Below are positions 29,201-43,579 of a stretch of DNA of 64,000 bases, in pieces. The position numbers were made by a program, and so were the translations under genes. Position 1 is the stretch's first letter. Every line of letters begins with the position of its first letter. Source of the DNA: Mugil cephalus (Eukaryota > Chordata > Actinopteri > Mugiliformes > Mugilidae). Where the stretch lies: assembly GCF_022458985.1 (NCBI RefSeq), contig NC_061782.1, forward strand, positions 21,961,672 to 22,025,671. The letters are read 5' to 3'. The notes under the pieces are model-generated. The model searched no databases. It was not told where the DNA came from and saw only the letters and a list, made by a program, of their open reading frames with translations.

Positions 29201-32200
29201 AATAGCCATTGATCAGTCACTGATGAGACATGTTTTAATCCTAATTCCAGGCAATGTGAAGTAGATTAGGTGGCTATTGAATAGATTTGCATTTTATTGT
29301 CCTCCATAAAAGCTGAATGACATCTTGTTCTTTCTACTTAATTGTGATTTAAGATGTAAGGAGGAGACCTTGAGAGGTTTGGATTAAGAGTAGCCACAGC
29401 TCGGAACCACGCGATAAATTGGATCTGTAAAATCAAGGAACAGGAAGATGGAAGTGTAGTGTTATGCTGAAGTGAGTGGACACAGCTGCAGAGGACGAAG
29501 GCACAAAGTGTGTGTGTTGATGTTGTGTATACTACACTCATCCCATTAAATAAATCGGTGTAAACGAGCACAGGGAAGTGGGGCTAACATGAAAGTGTTT
29601 TTTTGAAAATTAGTATTACAAAATGTAATAAATCTTATGTGACTTTACCTGCCTCAGTGAAATTGCCCTCTGTCAATTACATTACAACGGTAAATGCAAC
29701 AAGGTGACAAAACAGAAACTCTGAAGCTGCACATTTCCCCTGTAGTACTAGGAGACGTATTAGCAGGAGTGAAAGTCCTCACAGAAACTCAAACCTTTGG
29801 GAGTAAAATATTGATCACTGCCAACGAAAGACTGAGAATTTATTTCTGGACAGAAAATCGTAGGAGCCAGTAACACTACATCATTCCTGCATCGGCTTCC
29901 GCATGAGAAACACGAGGTGACCGTGGCACCACTTGGCTGCAGCTTATGTGTGGCGTGGTATATGCTCATTAATAATGAAACAGCAACAGTGGTAATTCAC
30001 CTTGACAGCTTGTCACTAAAGTTTACTGTTGAACGTGCACCCACTCCTCCAACACTGTATACCCAACACCATGATGTCATACAAAAAGCCAATTCATAAT
30101 CCAGAGGTGGACACGGGCAATAAGCTCACTGGTGAGGCTTGTTTACTACATTTTACCTTACATAAGCTTAGAGTTGTCTTTTTCTGCTTGGAGATGATCT
30201 TGAGAACAGATTTTTAGGCTTTCTGGCTAATTATTTCTATCCTTAGCTGGATAGAAAACTTTTTGTGCCTCATATAAATCTTAACCTCTCGTCAATACAG
30301 AGCTCAAAGTCTTAGAGTTCAGGATTTATTAGGATCATTTTAAGATTATGTGTTGTTTTGACTATTTTGCCAGCATATTACTAATGACTCATTGGTTGGT
30401 ATTACATCAAACTGACAAGGCTGATTATTTTTAATGTGCTACACAAAGGGTGACGATGTCCACCCATCTGTCTAAATATTTTAGCCTGGATGGAAATATT
30501 CCAAATTTAGGACTGTATTGGTCCACATGGTAGTCCTCGCACTTAATGGTGTACCAACAGGGATGGTCCGAGGACGTTTACTACGGTGCAGAAACAAGGT
30601 TGTCAGTTTTGATTTTCAGTAAAATAGCCAGATTTTCTTAATGGAATATCTGGCTCTGGAATGGATCCTAGAGGATGTACTCTTTAACTATGGATGACAT
30701 TTATTGTTTTATGTTTATCAGATGTATTGAAATTAACTGATGCAGGCAGGTGTCCTCTAGCTCCGACTCAGAGGCAGAATTACATTGCATCTGGTATTTA
30801 GAAAAAGATACCAACAAAACTAATTACATCCAAATACAGATATGTGGATCCTCTGCTTGCGTCACGTTGACTCTGCGAACAGGCCTGGTCTGACTCCGCT
30901 ATATGTGTACCAGTGGTGACAGTGAGTGTGTGACTTCCACCATTTTTGGTTTTGTTCATTATTACCTGTTAAGCAACATAACACTGCCCGTGTAAACCTT
31001 GATAACGCAGATCTAAACATCTCATCATAAGTGCAGCTGCGTTTTCTCAACGTACCTGCAGTTACTCACACCTACTCAAAATCTGTCCACTGCAGCAATT
31101 TACTGCTCTGTGCACACTACACTCAACGTTATATTTAACCTAAACTCAAGTCACAAAGGTATAACAAAACAACAAAATAGCTATAAATGTATCTTTGAGA
31201 AACACAGTTTCCTTGCAGCTAATAAGACAAAGAAGACTGATGATTTATATTTGCCTTTGGTCTTGATTGCCAACCTACTGCTTTTGCAATTTCAGACGTT
31301 AATATACTATAGATCGCCAGCATATGCCGGTGCAAGTTCTCTTGATATCTAAAGTGTATCTAATCCTAACGACTAACAAACATTATTATGGAATGTCTTT
31401 TCTACCTGATCGGAGTGGAGGTTGCTAAATATTGACCCATGTGTCACTTTTGTTGGAGGCATGTTGATAACACTGACCCATGAGTCAGAAGCATTATGTT
31501 TTCAGAACAGATTACCTATTTGACTGTGCCAATGCAAACCCACATTTATATTCACACACTCAATTTTAGCACAGTGGCAATATTCTTATAAGTGGGAAAA
31601 ATAACCAGATAGAGTTTTGGGCCAAATGCATATCCTGTTTGAGTCCATCCAAACTGGAGAGTCACCAGTAGTCTCTTATTTTTGAATGTCATAAACTATA
31701 AAGTTTAAAAGGCTGTGCTATTGGCTGCTGCTGGGTGCACTGCATCACTTTATACATTAGCTGCATACATTACACAGAAACATCAAGCCACCACTCAGAT
31801 TCAATCTGACAGCTTGTCATTATGAGTTACAACCACCTTCTCTTCAATATGAAATATACCATAGCCCTGGTCGACTGGACGTTCACGGACATCAAGGCAG
31901 AAAGACTTCCTTCTGCAGGGATGTTTGATAAGGAATAACAACAGACTCAACTGAAGCCAGTAAAGAGCCCCGTTTTCAGTGAGGGAGCAGAGGCAATAAG
32001 AGGAAAATAATAAAATGAATACACTGTATCTACAAATGTTCCACCAGTCTTTTATAATCACGAATCATGTAGAATTAAGGTTTCTCATAACAGTTATTTT
32101 TAGGTACAAATACTACAGTGTATATTTTCACTATAACTGAATGGTGATTAATCATTGAATCATACTCGTTTGGGGTTATTGCAGAATATCATCCCTCCGT

Positions 32201-35200
32201 TTTTACCGTCTCTTCAAGATCCTCCTGTTTTAGTATTTGTGGACCTTCCACAGAAAACCAACGAACCACTGCAGACTTTTGATAGCTCGTATCTGGAGTG
32301 CTACTTCACCCACACACACCCACACATGCACACTCACACACTTGTAAGATTTCAGCTTTTTGTTCAAGGTCAGGTTACTTTTTAGGCTTTGCTTGTACGC
32401 CACGATAAGGATCATGTGAATACGGTAGTAGAAACCAAAACTGCATTTAACCACTGTGTCAGTACAAAGGGGATGTTTAAATAATAAAGACAACGCAGAA
32501 CAATTGCAGCAATTCAACTGTCTCACTGTCGTCCATTTAGCATTTGGCATTTGGTTTGAGAGGTTTTAGAATCAAAATAAATCCCTGCCAGAAACCAAGA
32601 TGTTAGTACAAGTTTAGTTTATCTGATGTAGCAGGCAGCATATGTATGTAGGCTGGGGATCTGATGATATTTACTGACCTTCAGTAACCCATTTGAAGAG
32701 CTAAGCATTTTTCTAAACATTCATTGCTTATAATATGCATTTTTATTCTTGTATGGTCCTGGGCTTTTGTTGCCAAGGTAACAATGGTAACTTTCTCTCC
32801 TTAATCCTATCTTGATGAGATGGTTGCTGTATGTCTGTGGAAGTTCTTTGTCATCCAGGTCATGGTACATCCAAAAAAAAAAAACTAATTAGAAAAAAAC
32901 TAAAAGAGTAACTGGATTTCACCAATTTTTGGTCACAATCTGCAGTCTCAAGGTGTGAACAGAGGTAAAATTTGTGGGGAAAGATCTTAAGACGGTGTTG
33001 TAAATTGATGGCAGATTATATGTCAGTCTATTTAATCTTGTTGTTTCCTCTGCTTCCTGTACTGCTTTTAAACCACCTGTCTTTTTGAGGACAAAAACAA
33101 CTAAAACGTTTTAGCCAGATAAGACAGCTGGTTTAATACGAAGCTGTCTATGTCAAATTGGAAAAAGCCTCTCTTGCTGTGAAATCTACAGTTATGTTAC
33201 TGTAGTAAACACAGTAACATGACTGGGTTTGATTTTGACAGTAAATTGCTGAACACCTTACAATAGAATCTTGTCCACGAGACAAAATCTCAGTAGTTTG
33301 AAAAGGGTTAAGGGTTACCCAGGGTTAGCCAGAACAGCACTGTAAATAGTAATCTACTGTACTTTTACTTTATTGTACGTACTAGATTAAAAAATATTTC
33401 GTAATATAAACGATGATTATCTCATAATTTCAACTTTTGAGTTTTTTTATTATAGGTTTCACCCTTTATATCATATTTATGTCTTCTTAGCTCATAATTG
33501 TGACTTTTTACTGCTGACTTATTACCGGACTATTACTTTGTATCAAGCCAACCTACTGTTGCTACCCTGTCAAGCTTCTTTCTGTGATTGGACAATGGCC
33601 GTTTGGTGGCAGGCTTTTAGAAAGATCAAAGGGGATCAAAAGAGCCATGTTCAACAGTCATGCTTAGTCAGACCAATCAAATCGCTGCAAAACTGGATAT
33701 AACCTGCCATCAATTGACAACATGGCCTTAAGGGCTGTCCGTGAAAAGTCCCACCTCTCTTCACACCTGAAGACTGGAGTCTCTGGCCATTAAAGTATCA
33801 TTCATTAGGGATAGAAAATCATTTCCTCCAATTACACGTAAGTAGCTGTTCATTAAGAGACCATGGTCATGTGAGTTGCTGGTTTGTAACACCCACAGAT
33901 GGTTCTTTTTAAACCCCCACTCTCCACTAGTCATTTAGAACTGCTGCCATTTTTCCAGCTTGTCTTATTGGAAGTAAAATTGTCTGTATTTATAAAACTT
34001 GTTTAAACTGAACCCACTCCACTCCTTAACACTAATTAGCTAATGGACAACATTTACCACATCTGATGCTGAAGGGTAATTAAGCCAGTTATGCATAACA
34101 AATCAGTATCAATGCAGTTAGACCATGATGCTCGTTAGGGTGCATTAACATCATTGCAAGTGTCTAACCACACATGGATCTTTAAGTCAATCATCCTAAG
34201 TGATATTGAAAACATTCCCACTGTAGCATGTAGCATGCAGTCATTTCTCTACATGTAGTAAAGGAATAAAAGATGGAATGTTTTGCCATTTTGTGATGGG
34301 TTGGATTCTCCATTAACTATCTACTCAAGATTAAATCTGTTAAGTGCATTTGTTGAAGGCACATGTCCAGATGTTGTTAAATCAGTTCTTAAAACAGTTG
34401 TGCCTAATTGGCCTGTCCTAGTGCTCTTGGATAAGGGCCCAAAAACTTAACTCGCAATCACAATAAGCAGGACAGATGGCCGTAAATCAAAAATATTGCT
34501 GTGAGGAGCAAATTTTTCTCTGTATTTGAGTACAAGCTGGCACTCCCACTTTCAGGTCCTCCAAATATTGTTCATTGTTTGAGAGTTGAGATGATTAAAT
34601 GTGCACTCTACTGCAGAGTTTCATATCCAGCTCCATGAACAGACTGCTGCTTTTTGGCTCTTCTCTCTCCTGAATCACGGCTGTAGTTGTTTTCCTGTTT
34701 CTCATCACAGACTGAAAACCCCCTCACACTGTGACTGCACCTGACCCATGCTGGATTTGCATCTATTAGCATAGGCACTAATTAACCTCTCAGCTGGTGA
34801 TGTTATTGTTCCATTACGATATCATTCTTACTTTATTCCCACCCCACAAAAAAAGAAAAAAGAAAATGATTTATTTCATATTCTTCTTGGAAGAGATGAC
34901 ATGAGCCTCCAGGGTGAAATTTGTCTGTCTTCCCTTTGCTGTGGGAGTTTTAGAAGGCTGCTTGAAGTCGGCACAATTTGTAAATATTTCACAGGCAGTT
35001 TAGCAAAAAAAAAAAAGAAAGAAAGAAAGAAAAACAGCAATGTAATAATTAGCTCAACTACAATTGATGTTGAATAAAAGTTACTTTTACTCTGTGCACA
35101 AGCCTGTGTTTAGCGTCATGTGCTGCAGGATGACTACCACTCTCTGAAGCTCTCAGGATGTCCGGGCTATTCCTCTGCTTCCAGAAACAACACTTAACTC

Positions 35201-38200
35201 CTTTTTTTAACATGGGGCCAACTTAACTCTAAAAATACCCTTTTCGGAGTGGCTCAGGTAAAACTTAATACAATTTCTACTGAATATGCACGAGTGAGAA
35301 AAGTGTACTTGTAAGTATGCAAAGCAACACCTTACTACACCGGTTAACGAGTCAATAAGCCTATTAATTTACCACTGGTACAAACACTTTCTGACATTGA
35401 GGCCTGATAGCAACAGGACTGTTTCAAACAACAGAAGTTTTTCTACTGAAGAGGTGGTTGCTGCTGTGACATGAAACGACAGATGTTATCTCCTCACTTG
35501 TGCAGCGTGCTGGAAAAGACCGAACTTTCCTGCAGCCAGGTCAAGGGACAACACGAGGCACAAAGGGAACATCTCTGTGTCGCACGCACATCAACCCCTC
35601 TGCCTCTTTCCTTCTGTTTTCCACCGCTGTCTTGCTGTTCTCCTCGCTTTCCTGTCTCCGACTCTTCCTGTTGTTATATCGAGCGAATGCCAGGAGGGCT
35701 TTCGTGTTGGTGGAGGGAGAACATTGGCCATTAATCCATCACGTCGCATTACTGCTGGAGCAGGAAAGTGAGGATGGAAGATGCAGGGTGGAGGAGAAAA
35801 AGAAGAGAGTCTGAGCTCATCTTTCACAACAGTGAAATCCTCCTCTCCAAGTTAGAGAGTAGGTGAATGCTACATCAGAAAGGGCTACAAACTCCTACAT
35901 AAAAGTCTGTTTTGGGGTGTGAAGGAAAGAGGATATCAGTGCAGCAAGGTGACACATTCAGCCGTTGGAGATAGCACTAGCACAGATAAGAGTTTGAGGG
36001 GTAAAAAAGGCACGAAACAACCAAATGGTATGCCTCAATCAGACAAACACCTCATTATATAGAGTACAAAACGTCAACTGTGATAGATTTGAAACTAATC
36101 AGTAAGAGTAAAATCAGATACTCACCTTAACAGTCTTATTTTGTGCTTGTGTACTCTCCAAATTAATAAAACAATCAACATCATTTTACATTAATCATGT
36201 CACTAAGAAAATGTTTTATAGTATTCGCTGTTGGAGGCAAGGGTAGCTGTCCCTCTGACTCACAGCATATATTAATGAATAGTTGGTTTTCACTTAAAAC
36301 GAATCCCACTAAGATAATACACAATTAAAACAAGGAAACTACTTGTATTTTTTCTTAGTGTCCCATGTGTATAGGCTCATTTATAGTAGTCAGCTGATTG
36401 TGCCTGTATCCAGCTGAGGCCAGCAACATCAGAGGGGGGAAGAAACAAACGTGCCTTTGGCAAAGTCAACTTAGGACAGATGATACAAAGACATTTTAGT
36501 TCTTCAAAAGCACATGGGGTCAGTGTTTCTTTCTTGGAGGCCTGCGAGAGCCTCACCCCCACCGGCCCGATGCTTTTTCAAGGTTGGCAGCTCCTCGAGT
36601 TGACTGACAGGTGCAGTGGTGCGAGTCGAGTGACGATGAAGAGGACGAGACGAGGCGTGCACTTTGCTGACTACAGCAAAGACGCAAAACAACTACAAAG
36701 AGATGTAAAATGACAACTAGAAGACGGAGAAAGGACACAAAGAGGTGTCTTGCTTCTGCTAGAAGTAGGAGTGGTAAGGACCATCTGTCCAGTCCTACTT
36801 ACAGTTGACTTATAATTAATTATATGATGTAACACTTATTTACAGTATTATAATAAATCCACACCTAAATGTGTGGTTATTGTTGCTGCAAGACTTGAGT
36901 TTTAACAAATTTTTATTCATATCTACGATGTAGTTTCACCAGATTTCCAATCGTTGTATTTCAATGGTAATCTAAGAGCAGTCATTCTCAATGAAAGGCG
37001 CACACAGGCCACTCGCTCACACACACACGTATTGAATTAGAATGCGTATTTAGACGAGGTGGTATGTGGGTCGCAAAACATTACTGTGTGTATGAATATG
37101 GGTCAGAATACATCATACATCCCCTTAATCTCTCCCTTTCTCTCTCCCTCCCTCCCATGTGGGATATATGGCAGAGAGACAGATTATCACACCCTGCTGG
37201 CCCACATTCTTGCCTTTCCCTTGTTTAATCATCCACCCCTTTTCTAATTCGTTCATCTCCTACTGTCTCCTGTTACTGTTGTTGCTGTTGTTGTGATCTC
37301 TTACTTGGACCGTTTATCTCCAGCAGCAACAGCTGACGTGCTAATCAGGCCTAATGCTGATGGCATGGCATTAATGTGGGAAAAAATATTCCACCGATTT
37401 ATGATGTCAATGCCGAGTATTCTATGCGTTATATCTGCTCTGCCGGGAAACTAGGAAACAGCAACAGGAATGATACATGAATAAATTGTAGATACGAAGA
37501 CATAAAAAGGAGAGAGAAGCTGTGTTCAGACATAATTTTTGTTTATATCGGGTTGTTACAACACTGACAGGCCCTGGAAACATCCATACAAGCAGCTGCG
37601 TTAGCCTGGAAGCCAGACCAATTTCCCTGCCTACAGTGTTTTTGTGGTCTGGAACCCGTCCACCGGGAATTGATCATGCTCCGCCAAAGATGGCAATCAA
37701 ATAATTGGGACAGGTTTATTTGTGATGGACGGTAGAGAAGACAGGGATGTATCTCTCCCTGAGTTTAGAACTAAATGGCAGCTTAGAGTCCTCTATCGGG
37801 TCTGTTGTAAAACTGACAGTGACAATGTTGACAGTGGAATAATTGGCTAGCACAAAATATAACTAATGGTTTACCTGGTTTACCATGTGGCTCTGAGATG
37901 GTCCAACTATTTGAAGTGAAGAAAAGTGCTTCACTTCAAATAGTGTGACATCAGTGTGTCTTCCATGCATCTTGGGTGGATTCACACTTCACCCTGACCC
38001 TATTAGAGGTGTCCACTTGTGATCAGATCACTCACGTTAAAGCAGGACCTAGTTTTATCTGTGAAGGAAACTACACTAGAAAAGCCAAAGAGATCACAAA
38101 TCTGCTTCAAGTGGCATAACAGTATCCACAGCATACAGCATCTGTTACCCTGATAAAATGACTTTATAGGATTTCCCTTAGCTAGCAGAGGACACATTGA

Positions 38201-41200
38201 TGTGCTGTAACTGGTATGGACAGCAGCTAAATGTTTCCTGAAAAGCTCACACATTCACATCATGGTTCTGAGAGATCAGATCCTGGACAGAATCCTGAAA
38301 GAATGTCCTACTGTTTTACTAGAAGTTAGATAAGAGGATCAATATCATTCCCTTTGTCTTCACTGGCAAGATGTTTATCAGTAAGTGGCTTCAGCGCATA
38401 ATCATGTCAACTCTTTGTTCAGGGTCCAGTGTGTAGGATTTAGAGGGTCAGCTCAGGACAGAGAAAACCGAAATAGAGTATTCAGAATTATGTTTTGGGT
38501 AGCGTATAATCGTCTGAACTGTTGTGTTTTTGTTCGATTAGAATGAGCCTTTTATATCTGCAGAGGGAGAAGTTGATCTTTCACAGAGGCCACGCGTTCT
38601 TATCAGCCACATCGGCTTCTCCTACATATTTAGAAGGAGAGGGGGAGTGAGTGGTTATTCCACTACATGTTCCCAGCGAGAAACTACAAAATTCTACGCA
38701 CGGCCTTTAAAGTGAAATGTCTTGACTTTCTTGTGTTGCATCCATTATACATTTAGGTTAATAAGCACAGGTTACAACACGCATGTCCTGTTTCTTACAT
38801 AGATCCTGTATGCCGTTTGAGTGTTTGTGCTAAGATAAACTAATCATGTCAAAGATTTCCACCCCAACTAAAACCCTTCACTTGTTGTTAGACTGATGCA
38901 ACAGGTAGTTAGTTCATAGTAATAAGTACTTGCAGCTGTTGCTAGTGTGCGTTTGACAGGAAGAAGGAAGGGACATGTTTTAATAAGCAGGTGCGCTGGA
39001 GGCCTTAGAGGTTTACTGGATGTCCCGTGGTCTGATTGTGTCTATGCGCAGACATTTTGAAAAACTCTGTGAAAATAAACGATGCCTAAAAACACGTTTC
39101 TATTTTGGAAAATGCAAATATGAGTCACACAAACCCAGTAGGACTCTGGCATCTCTGAGGTGTGAACCAAACTGAAAATAAATCCTGCCAATGACTGCAG
39201 TATATCCTTCTGTGATTGGCCGGTCCTCTCCGTAAATCCAGCTTTGATTGATTCATAAACTCTGCAGATAAAGTTGTGATTGGTCAGTGATCATGATAAA
39301 GCCAGCAGTTATTGGAGGATGAGCCACACAAATGTGGCCATGATTGGTTAATCAGGACTGGAGGAAATGGCATCTTTGATCAATCTTCACACGCACTCAC
39401 CATGAGGTGGGATCAGTATTCCCATACAAGTACGCATTTGAGCATTTTCACAGGGGCCAGCTGGTAAAATTCAGTAAATCAACAGTTTCTTTCTCCAGAG
39501 AGTGCCATCTCAGATTGGATGAAGACAAATTCCCTGTTGCCATCTCACCCTACAAGTCACAACACAACTGCTGCCCCCCTTCTCCTCCTTCTCACCCCAC
39601 TGAAAAGTGGACAGGCAGATATGGTTTTTCTCAGTTTTATAGGGAATAACGGTTTGAAATACAGTTCGAGAATCACATCTCACCTCATCTCATTTCATCT
39701 TCTACAACCGCTTATCCTCACTAGGGTCGCGGGGGTTGCTGGAGCCTATCCTAGTGGTCATCAGGCGAAAGGCGGGGTACACCCTGGACAGGTCACCAGT
39801 CCATCACAGGGTTAACACAGAGACACACACTCACACCTAGGGTCAATTTAGAATCACCAATCAACCTAACAAGCTTTTCTTTGGAGGACAGACACATGGA
39901 GAACAGACCCGCTGGGACGCATCAGTACTAACCACAAAGCCACCGTGTCGCTTCAGTTTGACAATATGTTTCCTTTTTACACTTAAAGCACTGTTGCTTC
40001 ACGTGTAACACCTCAGATGAACTGGTTCTCTTTTCTGCTGGGGTGTTTCTGCTTGATTGGCAGGTGTCTCATCCAATCTCACTCAGCTCTGCAGTGACAC
40101 TTGAACTTCTCTCCCCTACGTCTGTTCCCTCTGGCTCCACACTGCTGCTCCAGACAACTGGCAAAAAGTACACGGGAAGTCTAGAGTCTGAGGTCCCAGA
40201 GTGTCCGTTCAGCCACAGTCCGCATTCCCAAATAATTTCTCTTGTTACAAATGAACTATAAATACAAGTAATTCCTAGGAAACTACACAAAACACGCTTT
40301 TTAAAAATGACCTTTTGACAGTTTTCTGATGATTTTCCTGTTGCTTAATAATCTCTCTCACAATATTATCAACTTCATGGCCTAACCAGACACATAAAAG
40401 CTGTGAAATTGTTTTGACATTTTATTAAAAAAATAAAAGGAAGCAGAGGTGTCCACCGAGAGTTAGACAGGCAGTTACATGTCCAGCTGGGCAATTTTAA
40501 CCTCTGACAAATAACATACATTACAGCTTTGGGAAAATTCAGCTTGCAGCAGGTCTTATTTTCTACTCTCACAACTGTTAATACAGTGTATAATAGTCTT
40601 TTGAATTAGCAGGATCCCTAAGTGCTGCGTCTGTTGTTTTTCTGTTTGACCTATAAGACAATCTCCAGTGAAAGTCCTTCTGTCAGTTTTCTGTCTGATA
40701 CTGAATTATGATTTGACCTAAGTGCCGATGGCGGAAGAGAAACTGAAAATTTCCATGAAAAAAGCCAAAACAGTCACCGCATCATATCACAGAAACCCAT
40801 TTCAGACAGACATCTCCTTTTTGAATTGGAAGACTGATCTCTTTCTCTCCCTGACCCTCGTCGCCTCACTCTCCTTCTTTGTCTTTCATTGTGTGAATCC
40901 CTGTGAGGTTCTTGCTCTTTTAAGTCTTTATTTCTCTCCCTCTCTTCCAGGAGAGATGTGGAGGGGATAATGATGGCTCTCCCATCGGGGAGGTGGAGAA
41001 GCACAGGAGATGATGAAACAGATGAGGAGATGTTTAATCATGTTAAAACGGCTCCTGCACACACCTCACTCTGTAGCCTTTCCCCCTCTGGACACGCGCA
41101 GGCACTTTTATGGAGGATGTTGCGCAACATGATGGTGTGTCTTGAAATGATTGGAAATGCAGTTTTGTAAACTGTCAATCCATCCGTCCATTCGTCCTCA

Positions 41201-43530
41201 CACCTAACTGACGGTTTGAAGAAGCAGAATTGGATCATATATATCTAGAAAAAAGAAACCACCCGTTTGATTATTTTAACCAAGTAAGGTCGAGGTTTTC
41301 CCATGATTTCCTACTAAAAGAACAATGGCATAAAAACTGATGATCACTCATAACTTAATTTTCTTAATTACTTATTAATTAATTACTTCCTGAATAAGTG
41401 ATTATTAATGACTAATTAATTTCATATGGGGAATTAAATATGATTAGCTTAATATGATATGCGCCTGTTAATTTGCTAGGTTCAGCCCTCAGTGCTACAC
41501 AAATAGACCCTTTTCACAACAGAGGTACAGCACTGGGGTACTAATGCTGGCTGCATTAAACATCATAGAGGTCCTTCTGTTGTGGATACCAGTTCTCTGT
41601 CATGGCTGACTGGAATACTTAATGGAGCTGAACCATCCTTAATGCACCCATATCTGATTTAGCAGATAGAACTTTGGGCGTTTATCAGTCTGAGTTTTTG
41701 TCTGCACTTGTGTTCTTGTGAACATGTGAAACAGATGAAGCACAGCTTACATCGAGGCATGATTCTACAAAACCCCAGATTATGTCCAACGCCAATGTTT
41801 CTAATGCAGGCGTTTTTAAATTGTGTATTCGTAAAATATCTACACACAGTGAATACATGTGAAGGAGTCAAATTAACGTTCAGTAAGATGCAAATGTTTT
41901 CCAACAGGTTGAAAACTTCCCTACGTCATTTTCAAAAAAGTTGCAAGCTCATCCACCATTCGACCTCAACTTCTGTCTTGTTACATGCTGTTGTCACTGT
42001 GCTGCCACTGAACATTGGCACTGACTGTAAGTGCTGAGGGGAAGCGTGGACATCAACACATCAAACTACCACTAGATTCATTAAAAATAACTTGATCCAA
42101 GTTCAATAAAGTAGGTTGGAAAACTTATTAGCAGCTGAGGCAACCTCTGAGAAAAGCACCCTCCGTACCAGTACGTGATGGTACGATAAGTAACTTTGAC
42201 CAAACAAAAAAAACAACTTTAGTTACATTTTTTATGCTGAAATAGTGCAATAGTTCACTAATGCAGACTGTGACTTTTTGAAACAGACTTCGGAGGTCTG
42301 TATGAGGAATTATGTAACTGACATGGCAGAGAAAAAACTGAAAACTGCTCAGCTACTATAACTCGACATTGTGCTTACTTTGATTCCCAGGAAATAGTCT
42401 GCCAAGTTTAGAGCAGAACAAAGCCTAGAAAGAATAAACACAATGTCAATCTATACAGGCCGAAAATTGTGTAATACTGTATAGAAGTGGTGCTATAAAG
42501 TTGTCCCTTAAACAGTTGTCATTCTACACATCCAACCATCTCCCCACGCAGCATGGTGACATTAGACAGCTGAGCCAATATTTCCATTTTCAAATGACCA
42601 TTTCCAAATGACAGGGCTAATGAACTGAGGAGGAGGATGCAGCGAGTGCACTGCAAGTCAAAGGGAGCCTGCGTTAGTCAATATTGGCACCAAAGACATT
42701 AGCAAAGACGTTTACCCTTCACTTATCCTTCCTCTCGCCTCCGTCACACTGTCCCTCTTTCTCCTTATTCTTTCAGCCGTTCCGAGCCACCTCCCTCAAT
42801 TTCTCTTTTCACTCTTTCCTTTCCCTCACTTCCCCTCGAGAATGACATTCCCCCCCCCCCCCCCCCCCACCACTACAACCTCTTTCCCGATCATTTCACT
42901 CCCTACACTGTACCTTTGCTCCTGTAACTGGTTTCCTTTTATTTCACCCATGATTGATTACCCTCCTCTCCTAGATAGATAGATGGATAGATCTCTCTTT
43001 CATACGTACACACACAAACTTGTGCGCACAAACCTGACCACCTGTGGTCTGTATTAATTGTCTGCGGGCTCTGATCGGGGGTTAGTGAGGTGGAACCGCT
43101 TTGGTATTTGCTGACCTGCCGGGCCGTGAAATCTCCCTGCATACGCACGCGCCTCATATCCATTTAAATAGATTTAAATAAACGACCTTACACTGTGACT
43201 AGAGTGGATGAGAGTGCGGACGGATGGACGGACGGATGGACAGAAAGAGAGAGATGGGTGGATAGGCAGATGAGATAGAAGGTAAAATGCCGTTAAATGC
43301 AGTTTTTCCCCCTATTTCCATAAAGCACGGGAATGCGATGATTGATGGCTTGGCGACGGGAAGGCAAGGCATTGTGCACCGCTGATAGATGGATAGATGA
43401 TGCGTGCAGTGAGGGGGAACAGAAGGAGATTCCATTTCAGATCTGCCCTCATCTGATGCACACGCATGCCAGTGCTCTAATATGCAGATTGTGTTTATCC
43501 TTTATCTTTTGCAGCAATACGTGAGGTGGG

Positions 43531-43579
<49 letters not shown>

